The translations under genes were made by a program, and so were the position numbers. The notes beneath the pieces were generated by a model, which saw only the letters and a list, made by a program, of their open reading frames with translations, was not told where the DNA came from and made no database searches. Positions 55,701 to 56,462 of a stretch of 56,462 nt of DNA are shown piece after piece. The stretch covers positions 1-56,462 of the forward strand of contig NZ_VTUC01000015.1 in the NCBI RefSeq assembly GCF_008364555.1, in the 5' to 3' direction. The first letter of the stretch is position 1. Each line of letters opens with the position of its first letter. Source of the stretch: Enterobacter vonholyi (GTDB taxonomy: Bacteria > Pseudomonadota > Gammaproteobacteria > Enterobacterales > Enterobacteriaceae).

Positions 55701-56462
55701 GCCAGTGATATCGATATGGCCGGTTTTGCGGGAGGAATCATCCTTCGCTCTTCCGGCAACCACGTCTGCCGCGCTCAACTGGACGTCATTTCCGGCGCTG
55801 ATAATGACATTACCGCCAGCAGTGCCCACCGTGCTGCGGGCATCGCTCTGCGTCGTATTTGCCCCCTGTCGGGTGCTTTTTGAAGACTGTGACCCGATGG
55901 TGATACCCAATCCTGACCCGCTGGAGAAAACGCCGGATTTCTTCGTCTTCTTCATGTCGTAGAACGTGTCGGTGTTGGTTGCTGCCTCCACGGTCAGATT
56001 ATTTCCAGCCTTCAGAGCCACATCACGCTCAGCGGCAACTGACGAGCCCTGCACCGTCAGGTTGTTACCAGCCCGGAGAGCAACGTTGTCACCGGAAAGC
56101 TGCGTACCTTTCTCACGCGTATGCGTTTCTTCGTGGATGGTGTGAGTGGTTTTCTTGCTGAGGAACCCACCGGATGTCTTTTTCTTCTCCCGGTACGCAT
56201 AGTCACTTTCCGTCGCAGTGGAAAGGGTGATATCCCGCCCGGCGGCCACGGCTGTATCGCCTGCGGCATAGACATCTGCTGCCTGTGCCGTCACATCCCG
56301 TCCGGCGACAACGGTCACATTCCCGCCCGCAGTGATGTCGGTTCCCGACTGGCGAACCGACTCGTTAATCACTTTTTTATTGCCCGACCTATAGCTGTCG
56401 CCCTGCGTGGTCTCTTCTGCAGCCAGATTCACGTCGCGACCCGCCTGCAGTCCGACGCTTTT
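51879..56462 (-). CDS. cdiA: CdiA-type contact-dependent inhibition toxin, 3' part (5' end outside window)
   Basis: 1527 codons of a much larger two-partner secreted adhesin-toxin. The frame runs off the right edge; a GTG at 56432 is not the start, as residues KSVGLQAGRD continue in frame before it. Numbering from the window edge, residues about 1-1000 are filamentous-haemagglutinin (FHA-2 type) repeats with recurring AG-x-D/N motifs (VTAQAADVYAAGDTAVAAGR). A pretoxin region rich in Ala/Gly follows (about 1090-1225). The VENN motif is at 1230-1233 (52764-52775). After it come an entry-type domain, an Asn/Thr/Gly-rich linker and the toxin tail. The product should be exported by a CdiB partner encoded beyond the window, displayed as a filament, and deliver its C-terminus into neighbouring cells. 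Confidence 0.92.
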   Translation of the reverse strand, partial: KSVGLQAGRDVNLAAEETTQGDSYRSGNKKVINESVRQSGTDITAGGNVTVVAGRDVTAQAADVYAAGDTAVAAGRDITLSTATESDYAYREKKKTSGGFLSKKTTHTIHEETHTREKGTQLSGDNVALRAGNNLTVQGSSVAAERDVALKAGNNLTVEAATNTDTFYDMKKTKKSGVFSSGSGLGITIGSQSSKSTRQGANTTQSDARSTVGTAGGNVIISAGNDVQLSAADVVAGRAKDDSSRKTGHIDITGDSIAILPGRDTATESMKQESKSSGVTVSVKAPFEDTVRNVRDIVRGKGNSGNSTVDKVKGLGAEGGALALDGPGQMMAISAGRTRSSSESHYEGEFNSGSHLAAAGNIQMTATGKQGGSNSGNILIAGSQAKAGETVILDAKRDVDITTSTDSEKYSNSTKNSGWNLSSALSAGSAVRAILGGGSHGNQLLPGGMSKAESNSSGTRTTQNASVIQGSDIYVNSRDGSVNISGSLMNAMDDLLLSATNGDISVSAGRDTSRSESNGSSKLLGTLGGDGYSATAGYRHEKNSSREDSSLENGLRSQLSSKNGNVVAQAGNDLSLSGTDIRAGKSVSLSGENILMGVSRDTRDGENHSSSAQYGVTASAGGWAVEAAKAAETAARSAENGDDPRLTAIRTGQSAATAAQGAMSDSSLIKAKVSLTVGTSSQDSHYHSTDTQGTTINAGENVSVRAGNDIAGMGVQIAGKHVALDAGRDILLSSSQNTTHSESKNSGSQFSVGVGVSLIGAQNGISVELGASQHKGKENSQSQRNTNSVVHADEQLTVNSGRDTILKGAELEGNRVVVNTGRDLTISSVQDTASYDSKQSSSGASLSLCIPPLCYGASSGSVSASGENITQNGKSVAEQSGIFAGKGGFAVTTGNHTQLDGAVIASTASADKNSLDTGTLGFSNLHNESQTSGNGYTVALSGSAGGSGNGENRNLAPAIGTGQAEESHTGTTSSAVSGGSIVIRNPAGQKQDIADLSRDTADAHHGVDVSGDVQKVRDNLAVQSEGSALATSALDAYGKYAEQKARESNAALGAKLASEGKLQGDTPQEQEAFLKTQPGYQNTEYGPGSAFWTKGSAAAGLLAGALGGNLKAGAAAGAAPLLATLVKEQKDPTARAALHGIVAAALTQLSGGSSADGLKAGAIGAITASAMTDHLVSALYGDKKSSDLTPEEKRLVSSLVSIAGGLAGAAVTDGSVSMAATASETAKVEVENNSLGVVIQGGKLAAQGCLKISACRDRLVASGLGALLGIGASTSAMDTLSQDEQLHLIYVASLNDPSQLSQLNDAQKAAYESLTGKTITSTGGTQVINPGPSNTGGDQTVTGNTPSNTGNNSVATGGINHTGNTNGDGASNNNGWTTTTPVPDSPSLDDLFYQNEKIPGLENVRPENPGYPANQSVIEKMNEPKFIAWIGNTDCTDCSDIAPKLLDAAGGHGKIIEARPTTPYNLNVYENGKIVHEQAFHQVYTDGQYVYDPRVSLKPIPKGDWEKHIKSINQGSVTISDKLQGLK

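Noticed and set aside
56430..56432. GTG as the start of cdiA
   Set aside because: The same frame continues upstream to the window edge with haemagglutinin-repeat residues, so the gene is cut by the window instead.
53300..56462. CRISPR or tandem DNA repeats in the cdiA region
   Set aside because: The periodicity is at protein level (haemagglutinin repeats with varied DNA), with no identical direct repeats and unique spacers.

Overview
The window looks like a piece of an Enterobacterales chromosome, most likely the Enterobacter cloacae complex or a close relative such as Lelliottia. The first 43 kb follow the Escherichia coli gene order around 61-64 min almost gene for gene, with proteins close to full E. 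coli length. The genus is inferred from the accessory genes and overall composition; I could not run a search.

Layout. Positions 1-25.5 kb hold housekeeping genes: an initiator tRNA-Met missing its first base, amiC, argA behind two ARG boxes, the recC-ptrA-recB-recD block, the pseudopilin-like cluster ppdA-ppdB-ygdB-ppdC upstream of recC, thyA-lgt, rppH-ptsP, a 683 bp non-coding stretch with a DnaA-box cluster and a CRP-like palindrome, then mutH, ygdR and tas. Positions 24.3-33.1 kb hold lplT-aas (lysophospholipid uptake and re-acylation), one OmrA-type small RNA, galR, an inserted GNAT acetyltransferase plus AscG-like LacI regulator, and lysA/lysR. Positions 33.1-43 kb hold a flavodoxin-like protein with a divergent HxlR regulator, ygeA, araE with a well preserved AraC/CRP promoter, kduI-kduD with KdgR-like boxes, yqeF, a LysR regulator divergent from a PACE-type efflux protein, and yqeG.

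From about 42.8 kb the resemblance to E. coli K-12 gene order ends; K-12 carries the ETT2 region beyond yqeG. Here there is an Lrp-family regulator divergent from a RhtB/LysE exporter, the pair yjdI-yjdJ (found near dcuSR in E. coli), a CitA/DcuS-type two-component system, a three-gene AfuABC-like ABC importer of unknown substrate, and the 3' part of a large contact-dependent inhibition gene (cdiA) followed by an immunity gene.

How genes work together. RecB, RecC and RecD form one helicase-nuclease. LplT imports lysophospholipids that Aas re-acylates. RppH and PtsP are adjacent, as are Lgt and ThyA. AraE serves arabinose uptake under AraC and CRP. KduI and KduD catalyse successive steps of hexuronate/pectin breakdown. 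The sensor kinase and response regulator probably control the importer just downstream. The CdiA C-terminus and its immunity protein form a toxin-antidote pair.

The most interesting segment is the cdiA 3' end at 51.4-52.8 kb. It is an AT-rich toxin/immunity cassette joined after a VENN motif. Its terminal ~100 residues carry a Cys-x2-Cys, a His and a Tyr-Asp-Pro arrangement resembling papain-fold polymorphic toxins. The second is the two-component-system plus AfuABC-like locus, whose binding protein lacks the adjacent Tyr-Tyr pair expected of classical ferric-ion binders.
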